16,810 nt of DNA from NCBI GenBank assembly GCA_002346435.1, contig DDZT01000061.1, positions 1-16,810 on the forward strand, written 5' to 3'. Origin of the DNA: Anaerolineales bacterium UBA3001. Its GTDB lineage: Bacteria; Chloroflexota; Anaerolineae; Anaerolineales; UBA11657. Below the pieces are notes generated by a model. The model had not been told where the DNA came from. It searched no databases and saw nothing but the letters and a program-made list of their open reading frames with translations. The translations under genes were made by a program, and so were the position numbers. The first letter of the stretch is position 1, and each line of letters opens with the position of its first letter. Positions 7,571 to 15,119 of this stretch are shown one piece after another.

Positions 7571-8329
7571 GTGGACGCTACTAAACCAGATACCGCAAAT
7601 TTACTGCACTACCTTTACAATAATCTGTCAGACCACTGGTGGACAGTCGGTATGAGAGCTACTGCACATACAGTCCTTGGGAATAACACTAATACAAAAG
7701 GGCCAACCCTCGAAGTAGGCTGTGGCAATGGCACATATTTATCTGAATTGTCAGAACTAGGCATTTCTGGTGCAACAATCGGTATGGATATTAATACACA
7801 TGCTCTTGAGCATGCCAATAATTTCGCTAACATCCAAGGCAGTTTATTGCAAGGCAATTTTCATCATCTTCCGTTAGCAAAAAATACTGTGGCACTGTCT
7901 GTAGGCCTAGATGCGTTTGATCAATCTCAGACAAACCTGAAAATTGCTCTCGCTGAAATCTTTAGAACACTAATTAATGATGGCTTATTACTAATAAGGG
8001 TCAGTGCGCATCCATGGTTACTAGGTCAACATGACCAATCCTTTGGAACAGGCCGTAGATTTACTAAGAGTGAAATATGTTCTGATCTAACAAAAGCAGG
8101 TTTTAAAATCGAAAGGTTCACTTATGCAAATAGTATCATGCTCTTACCAGCAATCATAACCCGTCTAGCAATCAACTTCAAATTTGTGACTGTTGAAAAT
8201 CAATTTGATACACCGAGAATATTGAATGTTTTACTCACCAAAATACTTCTATTGGAGGCCTCATTGTTAAAGTTCATTAATCTACCGGCTGGTCTGAGTA
8301 TATACATTTTGGCACGAAAGCCTAAATAA
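7571..8329 (+). CDS. Class I SAM-dependent methyltransferase
   Basis: A 252-residue methyltransferase with the Rossmann-fold SAM-binding motif I LEVGCGNGTYL (47-57), the acidic residue Asp73 in IGMDIN that would contact the ribose, and a NFHHLPLA segment near 99-106 typical of the Methyltransf_11 type. The C-terminal third is hydrophobic and helical (LLPAIITRLAI, then a long leucine-rich stretch), ending in LPAGLSIYILARK. That arrangement is common in methyltransferases of surface-glycan clusters and suggests work at or near the membrane on a lipid or lipid-linked sugar, though this is inference. The start is GTG. An in-frame TAA lies 9 nt before it, and the next ATG (residue 28) would remove part of the N-terminal helices. 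No ribosome-binding site is visible. Its TAA stop is followed by one codon and then the in-frame ATG of the glycosyltransferase. The acceptor is unknown. Confidence 0.88.
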   Translation: MDATKPDTANLLHYLYNNLSDHWWTVGMRATAHTVLGNNTNTKGPTLEVGCGNGTYLSELSELGISGATIGMDINTHALEHANNFANIQGSLLQGNFHHLPLAKNTVALSVGLDAFDQSQTNLKIALAEIFRTLINDGLLLIRVSAHPWLLGQHDQSFGTGRRFTKSEICSDLTKAGFKIERFTYANSIMLLPAIITRLAINFKFVTVENQFDTPRILNVLLTKILLLEASLLKFINLPAGLSIYILARKPK

Positions 8330-8332
8330 GTC

Positions 8333-9076
8333 ATGTTTGTTTGCACTGTTCTGCCTACTTATAATGAGGAAGCAAATATCGACTTACTTGTTGAAAGCCT
8401 TCTTAATAACCAAAAAGGTTCCAACATGGTATTAATAGTGGATGACAACTCTTACGATGGCACTGCTGAAAAAGTACGCAATCTATCAATTAGATACAAC
8501 AGGACCAATGAAAATAAAGTTGCTCTTATTCAACGGCGAAATGACAGAGGACTTACGACTGCAATACAATATGGTATAGATGTAGCTATAAGAAGATATG
8601 GTGCCAATATAGTTACCTGGATGGATTGTGACATGTCTATGCCACCTGAAGATGTTCCAGAGTTACTTGCGCCAATATTAGAAGGGTCCGCTGACATAGT
8701 AATAGGGTCACGATGGATTAGTGGAGGTGCAGATATTGCACATGGATTTATGGCTCAAACCTTGAGCAAGACAATAAACTACTGGGCCCAACTTTTCTTG
8801 GGCAACGATATATCTGACTATACAAGTGGGTTTGTAGCAGCTCATACTAAAGTACTGAAAACAATTCGGATGCAAGGCGACTATGGTGAATACTGTATAG
8901 ATTTTCTTTGCCGGTCAAAGCGGAATGGATACAAAATTGTTGAAATACCCTATGTATGTGTACCAAGGACAAAAGGACAAAGTAAGACAGGACTTAATCT
9001 ATATGATTATTTAATTAGAGGACGGAAATACATAGGTACAGTGTGGAGGCTATTCATATCCAACCAATCAGTGTGA
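8333..9076 (+). CDS. Polyprenol-phosphate glycosyltransferase, GT2 family (DPM1-like)
   Basis: A 247-residue GT-A fold enzyme expected to move a sugar from a nucleotide donor to polyprenyl phosphate on the cytoplasmic face of the membrane. Motifs in order are LPTYNEEANI (7-16), VDDNS (36-40), the metal-binding DxD in WMDCDMSMPPE (96-106), GSRW (125-128), DYTSGF (162-167) and VPRTKGQSKTG (210-220). These match dolichol-phosphate mannosyltransferase-like enzymes. It has no C-terminal membrane segments, so it is the soluble, DPM1-only type rather than the ArnC/GtrB type with two spans. It begins 3 nt after the methyltransferase stop and in the same frame, so the two are surely co-translated from one message. 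No Shine-Dalgarno is evident. The sugar cannot be read from sequence; mannose or the amino sugar made by the neighbouring aminotransferase are the obvious candidates. Confidence 0.92.
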   Translation: MFVCTVLPTYNEEANIDLLVESLLNNQKGSNMVLIVDDNSYDGTAEKVRNLSIRYNRTNENKVALIQRRNDRGLTTAIQYGIDVAIRRYGANIVTWMDCDMSMPPEDVPELLAPILEGSADIVIGSRWISGGADIAHGFMAQTLSKTINYWAQLFLGNDISDYTSGFVAAHTKVLKTIRMQGDYGEYCIDFLCRSKRNGYKIVEIPYVCVPRTKGQSKTGLNLYDYLIRGRKYIGTVWRLFISNQSV

Positions 9077-9171
9077 CACACTCTTACATAAAACTCAGTC
9101 ACATACATTGTGGCTCGCTAAATAGTATCACTTAAATACTAACACTCGCATTTTCTATATATTGGATAACC

Positions 9172-10491
9172 ATGAAAACAGCTAAAGACTTGTTACTGGG
9201 AAAATGTCAGCCTCTGTTAGTGTTGACAATAGTTAGTCTGATTGTTAGATGGGCAACCTATTATTACTACTATCAGGTATATATTGATATAGGTGGCCTA
9301 CACTTTTCCCCAACTGCTGATGAAGCCAGCACATATGAAATACTTGCAAGACAAATATTATCAGGCAATGGATTGTCACATGAGTTATTCTCTTATCGCC
9401 CACCATTACAACCTATGTTTATTGCCTTGACCTACCTTGCATCGGGAAGTACCAATCCTTTAATTGCTGTATTTGTACAAAGTTTTATTAGCGCAGGTCT
9501 AGCAATACTTACGTTTATCATAGCAAAAGAACTCAACATGCCCAAATCAGTACGATTTTTTTCTGGGCTATTAGTAGCTTTAGATCCGGCATCCATAATT
9601 ATTGGGATGACGTTGATGGCAGAGACACTATCAAACATATTTGTAGCTATCAGCATAATCTTCATAATACGCTTAATACGTAGTCATAACATGCGTGACG
9701 CTGCTGCTGCAGGAGCTGCAATTGCCCTGGCTACATTAGCACGACCAACAGCAATTTACTATTGGGTGCCAATTATATTAATAATACCTTTATTAGTGCC
9801 GGGATTAATTCGTAAAACTGTAATGTTGGTAATTGTATTTTCAATAGGAGTCTTACCATGGTATTTACGCAATGAAATTTACCACAACGTTTTTACATTC
9901 TCAACCGTAGGTAATTTTGATTTATTGTTTTATGGTGCGGTTTCAGTAAAAAGTAAAGCTACCGGACAAAGCCCACAAGAACTAGAAGCACAATTTGCTT
10001 ACGAACTTGATCAACGACTAAACCAAGGTCAATCCCGAGATCATTATAACTATTCCTCTAAATGGAAATTTCTTGTTTCAGACAATCCGCAGGTCAATTC
10101 TGAAATCAGTAAAATGGCAATTGAAGTATTTCGAGAGCATCCAATGGAATATGCCATCACCATTTTCAGGCCACTAATAAAAATATTTGCTATAACCAAT
10201 TACCTCAAAGTTTTAGGGCCTATCCGTGTTATGGAAGTTGCATTCAATCTTTGTCTATACATCCTAGCATTATTCGGCATTGTCAATTCATGGATGAATA
10301 GAAATCATGTTTTACTGACTGTCACATTACTCCCTATAATATATTTCACAGCAATTCCTGTGCTTTCGCGCGCTGGCTCAGGCATGGACACTCGGGCAAG
10401 AACCCCTTTCACTTTTGCGCTAGCTATCCTAGCGGCGCAAGGTCTTTACTGGGTATGGAAACGATATAGTCATAACACTGAGACTTCCTAG
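9172..10491 (+). CDS. GT-C family membrane glycosyltransferase (ArnT/PMT-like)
   Basis: A 439-residue integral membrane protein with about 10-12 hydrophobic segments, resembling glycosyltransferases that use polyprenol-phosphate sugars on the outer face of the membrane. The first external loop holds the GT-C acidic pair Asp50-Glu51 (SPTADEASTYEILA), followed by SYRPPLQP (74-81). Further landmarks are MAETLSN (149-155), ATLARPTA (187-194) and PWYLRN (229-234). A polar region at about 255-315 may be an external loop. The C-terminal tail is short and charged. It lies 95 nt after the GT2 gene, which probably supplies its lipid-linked donor. TATATA at 9156-9161 could be a -10 box for a separate, nearly leaderless message, but no convincing -35 is seen. 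GGAT at 9164-9167 is a weak ribosome-binding signal. The acceptor may be a lipid, glycan or protein and cannot be told. The class is firm, the specific activity unknown. Confidence 0.88.
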   Translation: MKTAKDLLLGKCQPLLVLTIVSLIVRWATYYYYYQVYIDIGGLHFSPTADEASTYEILARQILSGNGLSHELFSYRPPLQPMFIALTYLASGSTNPLIAVFVQSFISAGLAILTFIIAKELNMPKSVRFFSGLLVALDPASIIIGMTLMAETLSNIFVAISIIFIIRLIRSHNMRDAAAAGAAIALATLARPTAIYYWVPIILIIPLLVPGLIRKTVMLVIVFSIGVLPWYLRNEIYHNVFTFSTVGNFDLLFYGAVSVKSKATGQSPQELEAQFAYELDQRLNQGQSRDHYNYSSKWKFLVSDNPQVNSEISKMAIEVFREHPMEYAITIFRPLIKIFAITNYLKVLGPIRVMEVAFNLCLYILALFGIVNSWMNRNHVLLTVTLLPIIYFTAIPVLSRAGSGMDTRARTPFTFALAILAAQGLYWVWKRYSHNTETS

Positions 10492-10551
10492 TTGCTTGTC
10501 ACTACTACAATACCATGTTAAAGTAATGTAAGTCTATTGTAAAGACACATC

Positions 10552-10582
10552 AATAAAATTAATAAATAAAATTAATAAAATT
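10552..10582 (+). repeat. AT-rich direct repeats upstream of rex
   Basis: AATAAAATT occurs three times (10552-10560, 10565-10573, 10574-10582) just 24 nt before the rex start. The 114-nt gap between the glycosyltransferase and rex is otherwise featureless, with no clear terminator and no strong promoter. The run could be an UP-like element or flexible promoter DNA. It is too short to be more than a local slippage repeat on its own. Confidence 0.5.
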
Positions 10583-10605
10583 TAGACATATTCGGTACGT
10601 TCAAA

Positions 10606-11223
10606 ATGCCTGTAGTAACCATTCCTGACATAGTAATTGGAAGACTCCCGTTATATCTACGCGCATTAACACAATTTGAAATTAGTGGTACTAAAGTCAC
10701 TTCATCACATGAAATGGGCGAGTATCTGGGCATTAGTTCAGCTCAGATACGCAAGGATTTATTACACTTTGGTGAGTTTGGAAAGCAAGGTACCGGATAC
10801 AACATAAGCTATCTAAAAAAACAGCTGGAAACAATTCTTAGAGTAGATCAAGAATGGGATGTTGCTCTAGTTGGTGCTGGAGGAGTTGGCAACGCCATAG
10901 TAAATTATGCCGGATTTCGCGGTCGTGGATTCCGTATAGCGGTAGTTTTTGACAAAGATCCAGCCAAAATCGGTCAAAATATTAATGATTTGATTGTACA
11001 GCCTACTAACCAAATCAAAGCAAAGGTCAGCAAAATGAAAATTAGAATTGCTATGGTAGCAGTACCGTCTGATGAGGCTCAAACGGTTACAAATGAACTT
11101 GTAGAAGCTGGTATTGAGTCAATTTTGAATTACGCTCCAACTAGCCTTACAGTACCTTCTAAGGTTCGCATACAACACATAGACCCAGTAGTAGGTTTAC
11201 AACATATGACCTATTATATGTAA
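10606..11223 (+). CDS. rex: Redox-sensing transcriptional repressor Rex
   Basis: This is a DNA-binding repressor that senses the NADH/NAD+ ratio, with NADH releasing it from DNA. Its 205 residues are typical. An N-terminal winged helix (about 1-80) contains YLRAL, SSAQIRKDL (44-52) and FGEFGKQGTGY (55-65). A Rossmann domain follows, with the nucleotide-binding VGAGGVGNAI (89-98), VVFDKDPAKIG (113-123) and VAVPSDEAQ (151-159). The C-terminal NYAPTSLTVP and a final swapped helix (QHMTYYM) complete the dimer fold. In other bacteria Rex controls respiratory, fermentation and sometimes ATP synthase genes. Here it is convergent with the mreB/atp block, 37 nt away. ATG 10606 gives the usual start with no Shine-Dalgarno. 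I found no good Rex operator in the upstream gap, so autoregulation is not supported. Confidence 0.96.
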   Translation: MPVVTIPDIVIGRLPLYLRALTQFEISGTKVTSSHEMGEYLGISSAQIRKDLLHFGEFGKQGTGYNISYLKKQLETILRVDQEWDVALVGAGGVGNAIVNYAGFRGRGFRIAVVFDKDPAKIGQNINDLIVQPTNQIKAKVSKMKIRIAMVAVPSDEAQTVTNELVEAGIESILNYAPTSLTVPSKVRIQHIDPVVGLQHMTYYM

Positions 11224-11260
11224 GTTGTTAAACTAAAGTGCTTTGGAAAAACGGTGTTGT

Positions 11261-12268
11261 TTATACTCGAGGCAAATGCGGTCTCATTATCTCATACATT
11301 TCGAGTGCTCGGCTCGCACCTATGGATACGCAGCCAATAGGGTTATCAGTTATATAAGCGGGAACACCAACTGATTCGGACACACGTTGCTCCATACCAC
11401 GCAAGTACGAACCACCTCCACACAGTACTATTCCACGATCAATAGCATCCGAGGCAAGCTCAGGAGGAGTCTTCTCTAAAACCGCCTTGGCTACTGCAAG
11501 TATAGATTCTAGTGGTTCCTCAATGGCTTCAAAAACATCATCAGAAGTAACTATTGCATCGCGTGGCAAACCACTTATATGATCACGTCCCTGAATTTCC
11601 ACAGCAAGAGCTTCGTCTAACCCAACAGCCGACCCAATTCGAATCTTTATCTCTTCTGCCGTCATCTCACCAATTACTATGCCATATTTCTTGCGAACAT
11701 AATTAACTATTGCCTGATCAAGTGTCATACCACCAACACGTGCAGAATGCGCAATAACGATCCCGTTAAGCGCTACTATTGCAGATTCAGTAGCACCACC
11801 ACCGATGTCCAATACCATATTTCCTGCAGGAGTACCGACTGGCAGACCAGATCCAATAGCAGCCGCTAAAGGTTCATGTATTAAATATGCTTCTCTACTA
11901 CCTGCCTCTTTGGCTGCTTCATGCACAGCTCGACTTTCCACACTAGTAGCACCATAAGGAACGCTTAACATAACTCGCGGTTTGAACAGTCTCATTGGGC
12001 CACAAACTTTAGTCAAGAAATAATGCAACATACGCTCAGTGACTTCATAATCAGCTATCACACCATCCTGAATTGGTCTCATCACCTCTATGCTTTCAGG
12101 TGAGCGCCCAAACATTTCCCGAGCCTCCTGTCCTATAGAAACAATCTTTTGCTCATCCACACGTATAGCTACTACACAAGGCTCATGCAGCACAACATCA
12201 CCACCCTCTGACACGATGACATTGACTGTTCCTAAGTCTATGCCAATGTCTTTACCTAAGAGAGCCAT
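11261..12268 (-). CDS. mreB: Rod shape-determining protein MreB
   Basis: A bacterial actin homologue that forms membrane-associated filaments guiding cell-wall synthesis and rod shape. Its 335 residues are normal. Actin-ATPase signatures are phosphate-1 GIDLGTVNVIV (9-19), PIQDGVIADY (65-74), HEPLAAAIG (131-139), phosphate-2 VLDIGGGATES (152-162) and the adenosine motif GIVLCGGGSYLRG (279-291). Phosphate-1 usually reads GIDLGTANTLV, so VNVI is a mild deviation. It is last on the minus strand, 39 nt after atpC, and probably rides on the ATP synthase message. It has only a weak ribosome-binding signal. mreC and mreD are not in the window. Divergent MreB-like proteins (Mbl) have the same motifs, so the exact paralogue type is not settled. 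Confidence 0.95.
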   Translation of the reverse strand: MALLGKDIGIDLGTVNVIVSEGGDVVLHEPCVVAIRVDEQKIVSIGQEAREMFGRSPESIEVMRPIQDGVIADYEVTERMLHYFLTKVCGPMRLFKPRVMLSVPYGATSVESRAVHEAAKEAGSREAYLIHEPLAAAIGSGLPVGTPAGNMVLDIGGGATESAIVALNGIVIAHSARVGGMTLDQAIVNYVRKKYGIVIGEMTAEEIKIRIGSAVGLDEALAVEIQGRDHISGLPRDAIVTSDDVFEAIEEPLESILAVAKAVLEKTPPELASDAIDRGIVLCGGGSYLRGMEQRVSESVGVPAYITDNPIGCVSIGASRALEMYEIMRPHLPRV

Positions 12269-12307
12269 TTTGAATTTTCAGTTGCAATCCCAGAAAAATT
12301 AAAGATA

Positions 12308-12760
12308 TTATCCAACATCTTCCAAGCCAGGAACGCTTGGTTTATTGTGCCGCCTACTTCCCACTCGTAACCTTACATTTGCTCTTTCAAGCGCAAGACT
12401 AATATTGTGTCTAATCTCAGGAGTCACTTCTTCAGAAGGACCTCCACCTTCTAGAAAACTAATAGCACGGTCTCGTGCATCCTTTGCACGTGCTACATCT
12501 ACTTCATCTGCATGCTCTGCAGCATCAGCCAATACTGTGATACGATCAGGTCTAACCTCTAATATCCCACCACCAACAGCAAAGGTTTGCTCTAAATCGC
12601 CAGCGACAACACGCAACTCACTGACATTGAGAGTAGTCAGCAGAGGACTATGATTAGGCAAAATACCCATGCGACCATCGGCACCATCTACAACTACCAT
12701 GTCAACTTGCTCAGAATACACCAACTTTTCCTGAGTTACAATTTCACATAATATAGTCAT
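12308..12760 (-). CDS. atpC: F1F0 ATP synthase epsilon subunit
   Basis: This is the central-stalk subunit that regulates ATP hydrolysis by the F1 motor. It has 150 residues, with an N-terminal beta-sandwich (about 1-85, including GRMGILPNHSPLLT and GGGILEV) and a C-terminal helical hairpin (about 87-132). The tail after 133 (RVGSRRHNKPSVPG) is extra compared with the common 130-140 residue form. Helix 1 starts VDVARAKDARDRA (87-99), matching the DxxRA ATP-binding motif known from Bacillus-type epsilon subunits, with Asp88 and Arg91 in place. It begins 13 nt after the atpD stop with no strong ribosome-binding site, so translation is probably coupled. Confidence 0.96.
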   Translation of the reverse strand: MTILCEIVTQEKLVYSEQVDMVVVDGADGRMGILPNHSPLLTTLNVSELRVVAGDLEQTFAVGGGILEVRPDRITVLADAAEHADEVDVARAKDARDRAISFLEGGGPSEEVTPEIRHNISLALERANVRLRVGSRRHNKPSVPGLEDVG

Positions 12761-12773
12761 TAGTTATTTATTC

Positions 12774-14177
12774 TTAACTGCTTTGCTCAAGGTCCTTAGC
12801 TTTAGCTAAAGCTTCTTCAATTGTACCTACAAACATAAATGCCTGCTCTGGTATATCATCATGTTTACCATCCAAAATCTCTTTGAATGATCGAATCGTG
12901 TCTTGTAGTTTAACATATTTACCAGGAATACCTGTGAATTGTTCAGCTACGTAAAATGGCTGTGAGAAAAATCGCTCTAACTTACGTGCTCGAGAAACCA
13001 AAAGCTTGTCTTCCTCAGAAAGCTCATCCACACCCAATATAGCGATAATGTCTTGCAAGTCTTTGTATCTCTGAAGCACACGTTGTACTTCTCTTGCTAC
13101 CTCGTAATGCTCCTCACCAACAATATTTGGATCTAGAATACGACTAGTGGATGCCAGAGGATCAACAGCAGGATAAATACCTTTCTCAGCTATAGGTCGT
13201 TCTAGTGCAATAGTAGCATCCAAATGCGAGAATGTTGCAACTGGTGCAGGGTCAGAATAATCGTCAGCTGGCACATATACTGCTTGCATTGATGTTATAG
13301 AGCCACGATGAGTCGAAGTAATGCGCTCCTGCAATTCACCCATCTCAGTTCCCAATGTGGGTTGATAACCTACAGCAGAAGGCATCCTTCCAAGAAGAGC
13401 AGATACCTCAGAACCACTCATAACAAACCGGAATATATTATCAATAAAAAGCAGTACGTCTTTGCCTTGATCACGAAAATATTCGGCCATAGTAAGGCCA
13501 GTCAGAGCAACGCGCAGTCTTACACCAGGCGGCTCATTCATTTGACCAAACACCATGACAGTATCCTTCATAACTCCCGACTCTATCATTTCTCGATACA
13601 ACTGGGTTCCTTCCCTGGTACGTTCTCCTACACCGGCAAACACAGAATTACCTGAGTGTTCCTTAGCAATTGAACGTATAAGCTCCATTATTATCACTGT
13701 TTTACCTACTCCAGCTCCTCCAAAAATACCGGTTTTACCACCCTTAGTAAATGGCGCAATCAAATCAATAACCTTAATGCCAGTCTCAAATACCTCAACC
13801 TCTGTAGATTGATCAGAAAATGCGGGTGCAGGTCTATGTATCGGATAGTATTCCGATGCTTCCACCTCTCCACGTTCATCAATTGCATTACCTAGTACAT
13901 TAAAAATTCGGCCGAGTGAAGCTTCACCAACTGGCACGCTGATAGGAGCTCCTGTCGCATTAGCAGCTAATCCCCTACGAAGACCTTCTGTAGCATCCAT
14001 GGCTACACATCTAACTAAATTATCGCCAAGATGTTTTTGTACTTCTAAGACCAACGGGCCTTCACCCTCTCGCTCAATTTCAACTGCTTCATAAATTTCA
14101 GGAAGTAATTCAGCCGGAAATTCACAATCAACTACAGCACCCTGAATTTGTGCCACACTACCTGTCGAATTAGTCAT
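12774..14177 (-). CDS. atpD: F1F0 ATP synthase beta subunit
   Basis: This is the catalytic subunit of F1, where ADP and phosphate are joined on the cytoplasmic side of the membrane. Its 467 residues are standard. The Walker A loop is GGAGVGKT (153-160). The catalytic glutamate is Glu185 in GERTREG. Walker B is VLLFIDNIFRF (241-251), with SEVSALLGRMPSAVGYQPT following. VPADDYSDPAPVATFSHLDA lies near 302-321, DELSEED at 384-390, and DIPEQAFMFVG near the end. All key residues are present. A strong ribosome-binding site, TGGAGGA at 14181-14187, lies just before ATG 14177. It is separated from atpG by 45 nt, the widest gap between the atp genes in this window. Confidence 0.99.
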   Translation of the reverse strand: MTNSTGSVAQIQGAVVDCEFPAELLPEIYEAVEIEREGEGPLVLEVQKHLGDNLVRCVAMDATEGLRRGLAANATGAPISVPVGEASLGRIFNVLGNAIDERGEVEASEYYPIHRPAPAFSDQSTEVEVFETGIKVIDLIAPFTKGGKTGIFGGAGVGKTVIIMELIRSIAKEHSGNSVFAGVGERTREGTQLYREMIESGVMKDTVMVFGQMNEPPGVRLRVALTGLTMAEYFRDQGKDVLLFIDNIFRFVMSGSEVSALLGRMPSAVGYQPTLGTEMGELQERITSTHRGSITSMQAVYVPADDYSDPAPVATFSHLDATIALERPIAEKGIYPAVDPLASTSRILDPNIVGEEHYEVAREVQRVLQRYKDLQDIIAILGVDELSEEDKLLVSRARKLERFFSQPFYVAEQFTGIPGKYVKLQDTIRSFKEILDGKHDDIPEQAFMFVGTIEEALAKAKDLEQSS

Positions 14178-14222
14178 AAATCCTCCAAACTCAAAACAAA
14201 AAAATCTATTATTAACTTGTCA

Positions 14223-15116
14223 TCAGCCCGCTTGCTGCAAAGCTTCTGCACCACCTACGATATCCAACAAATCACTTGTTACGGATAACTGACGAGCCTT
14301 ATTGTACGCCAAACGAAGAGCGCCTGATAATTCGTTTGCATTGTCAGTAGCATTACGCATCGCAACCATTCTTGCACTATGCTCACTTGCTAAAGATTCC
14401 AAAACGGATTGATAGACTTGCACCTGAGTGAAACGCGGCAATATTGCTTCTAGCAATTCCTCTGGCTCAGGTTCGTAAGTATATCCTACGTCAGATTCAT
14501 TATCCGTACTTACTTGAGTATTTTGATTGTCTTCAAAATTACCGGTGGTCATAGGCATTATACGTACTACCCGTGTATCCTGACGTATAGTATTCACGTA
14601 ATCAGTGTAAGCCACATATACCTCATCCACTACCGCATCAAGATAATCATCAATTAACACTCGGGCAATAGGTGTAACATCAGAAAATGATGGTGATGAT
14701 TTAAAGCTACTAAAGTCACCGACAATGTTAGCGCCACGTACATAAGCAAGATCTCGCCCTTTCTGTCCTAAAGTAACCCAACGCGTTTGCTGACTTTTTT
14801 CTTGAGCAAATTCCAGTGCGGCTCTAGTAACATTCATGTTATATGGACCAGCTAATCCCCTATCACTTGAAATTAGCAGCATTGCTATATTTTCTACTTT
14901 ATCCCGAGGTACCAATAACGGATGTGTGGATCCTTGAGAGTATGCACCAATCCTACCAAGCACACTAGCAACACGACGTGCATAATCACGTGAAGCCTCA
15001 ACAGAGGCTTGAGCTTTTCGAACTTTTGAAGCACTGACAGCTTCCAGAGCTCGCGTCACCTGCGCAATATTACCAACGCTGCGTATACGCAGCCGCATTT
15101 CGCGTGCATTAGCCAC
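14223..15116 (-). CDS. atpG: F1F0 ATP synthase gamma subunit
   Basis: This is the rotating central-stalk subunit that couples proton flow through F0 to catalysis in the alpha-beta ring. It has 297 residues, slightly long. The N-terminal helix (ANAREMRLRIRSVGNIAQVTRALEAVSASK pattern, residues 2-31) and the C-terminal helix (ending GALRLAYNKARQLSVTSDLLDIVGGAEAL) form the coiled-coil shaft. SSDRGLAGPYN (about 83-93) is the conserved core motif. The start is GTG, 3 nt after the atpA stop, with GGAG at 15124-15127 placed 7 nt upstream. The usual C-terminal pattern SITxEI.EIV.GA appears here as SVTSDLLDIVGGA. A short acidic, polar insertion near 195-210 is the variable region before YTYEPEPEELLEAILPRF. 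Confidence 0.97.
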   Translation of the reverse strand: MANAREMRLRIRSVGNIAQVTRALEAVSASKVRKAQASVEASRDYARRVASVLGRIGAYSQGSTHPLLVPRDKVENIAMLLISSDRGLAGPYNMNVTRAALEFAQEKSQQTRWVTLGQKGRDLAYVRGANIVGDFSSFKSSPSFSDVTPIARVLIDDYLDAVVDEVYVAYTDYVNTIRQDTRVVRIMPMTTGNFEDNQNTQVSTDNESDVGYTYEPEPEELLEAILPRFTQVQVYQSVLESLASEHSARMVAMRNATDNANELSGALRLAYNKARQLSVTSDLLDIVGGAEALQQAG

Positions 15117-15119
15117 TAA

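Noticed and set aside
8327..8335. Possible readthrough fusion of the methyltransferase and GT2, since the frames match across TAA GTC ATG.
   Set aside because: Both proteins are complete domains with normal ends, and nothing nearby suggests stop-codon recoding.
10537..10553. TTG-N11-CAA upstream of rex as a possible autoregulatory Rex operator.
   Set aside because: Spacing is one base short and the inner TGTGAA/TTCACA bases do not match.
11233..11246. Short CTAAAG-TG-CTTTGG stem between rex and mreB as a bidirectional terminator.
   Set aside because: It has a 2-nt loop, a G-T pair and no T-tract on either side.
13308..13655. Open frames antisense to atpD (13308-13655 and 13555-13812), and similar frames opposite aspS, obg, atpC and atpA.
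   Set aside because: They lie wholly inside confident genes, their translations show no recognisable domain, and long antisense frames are a by-product of conserved coding sequence.
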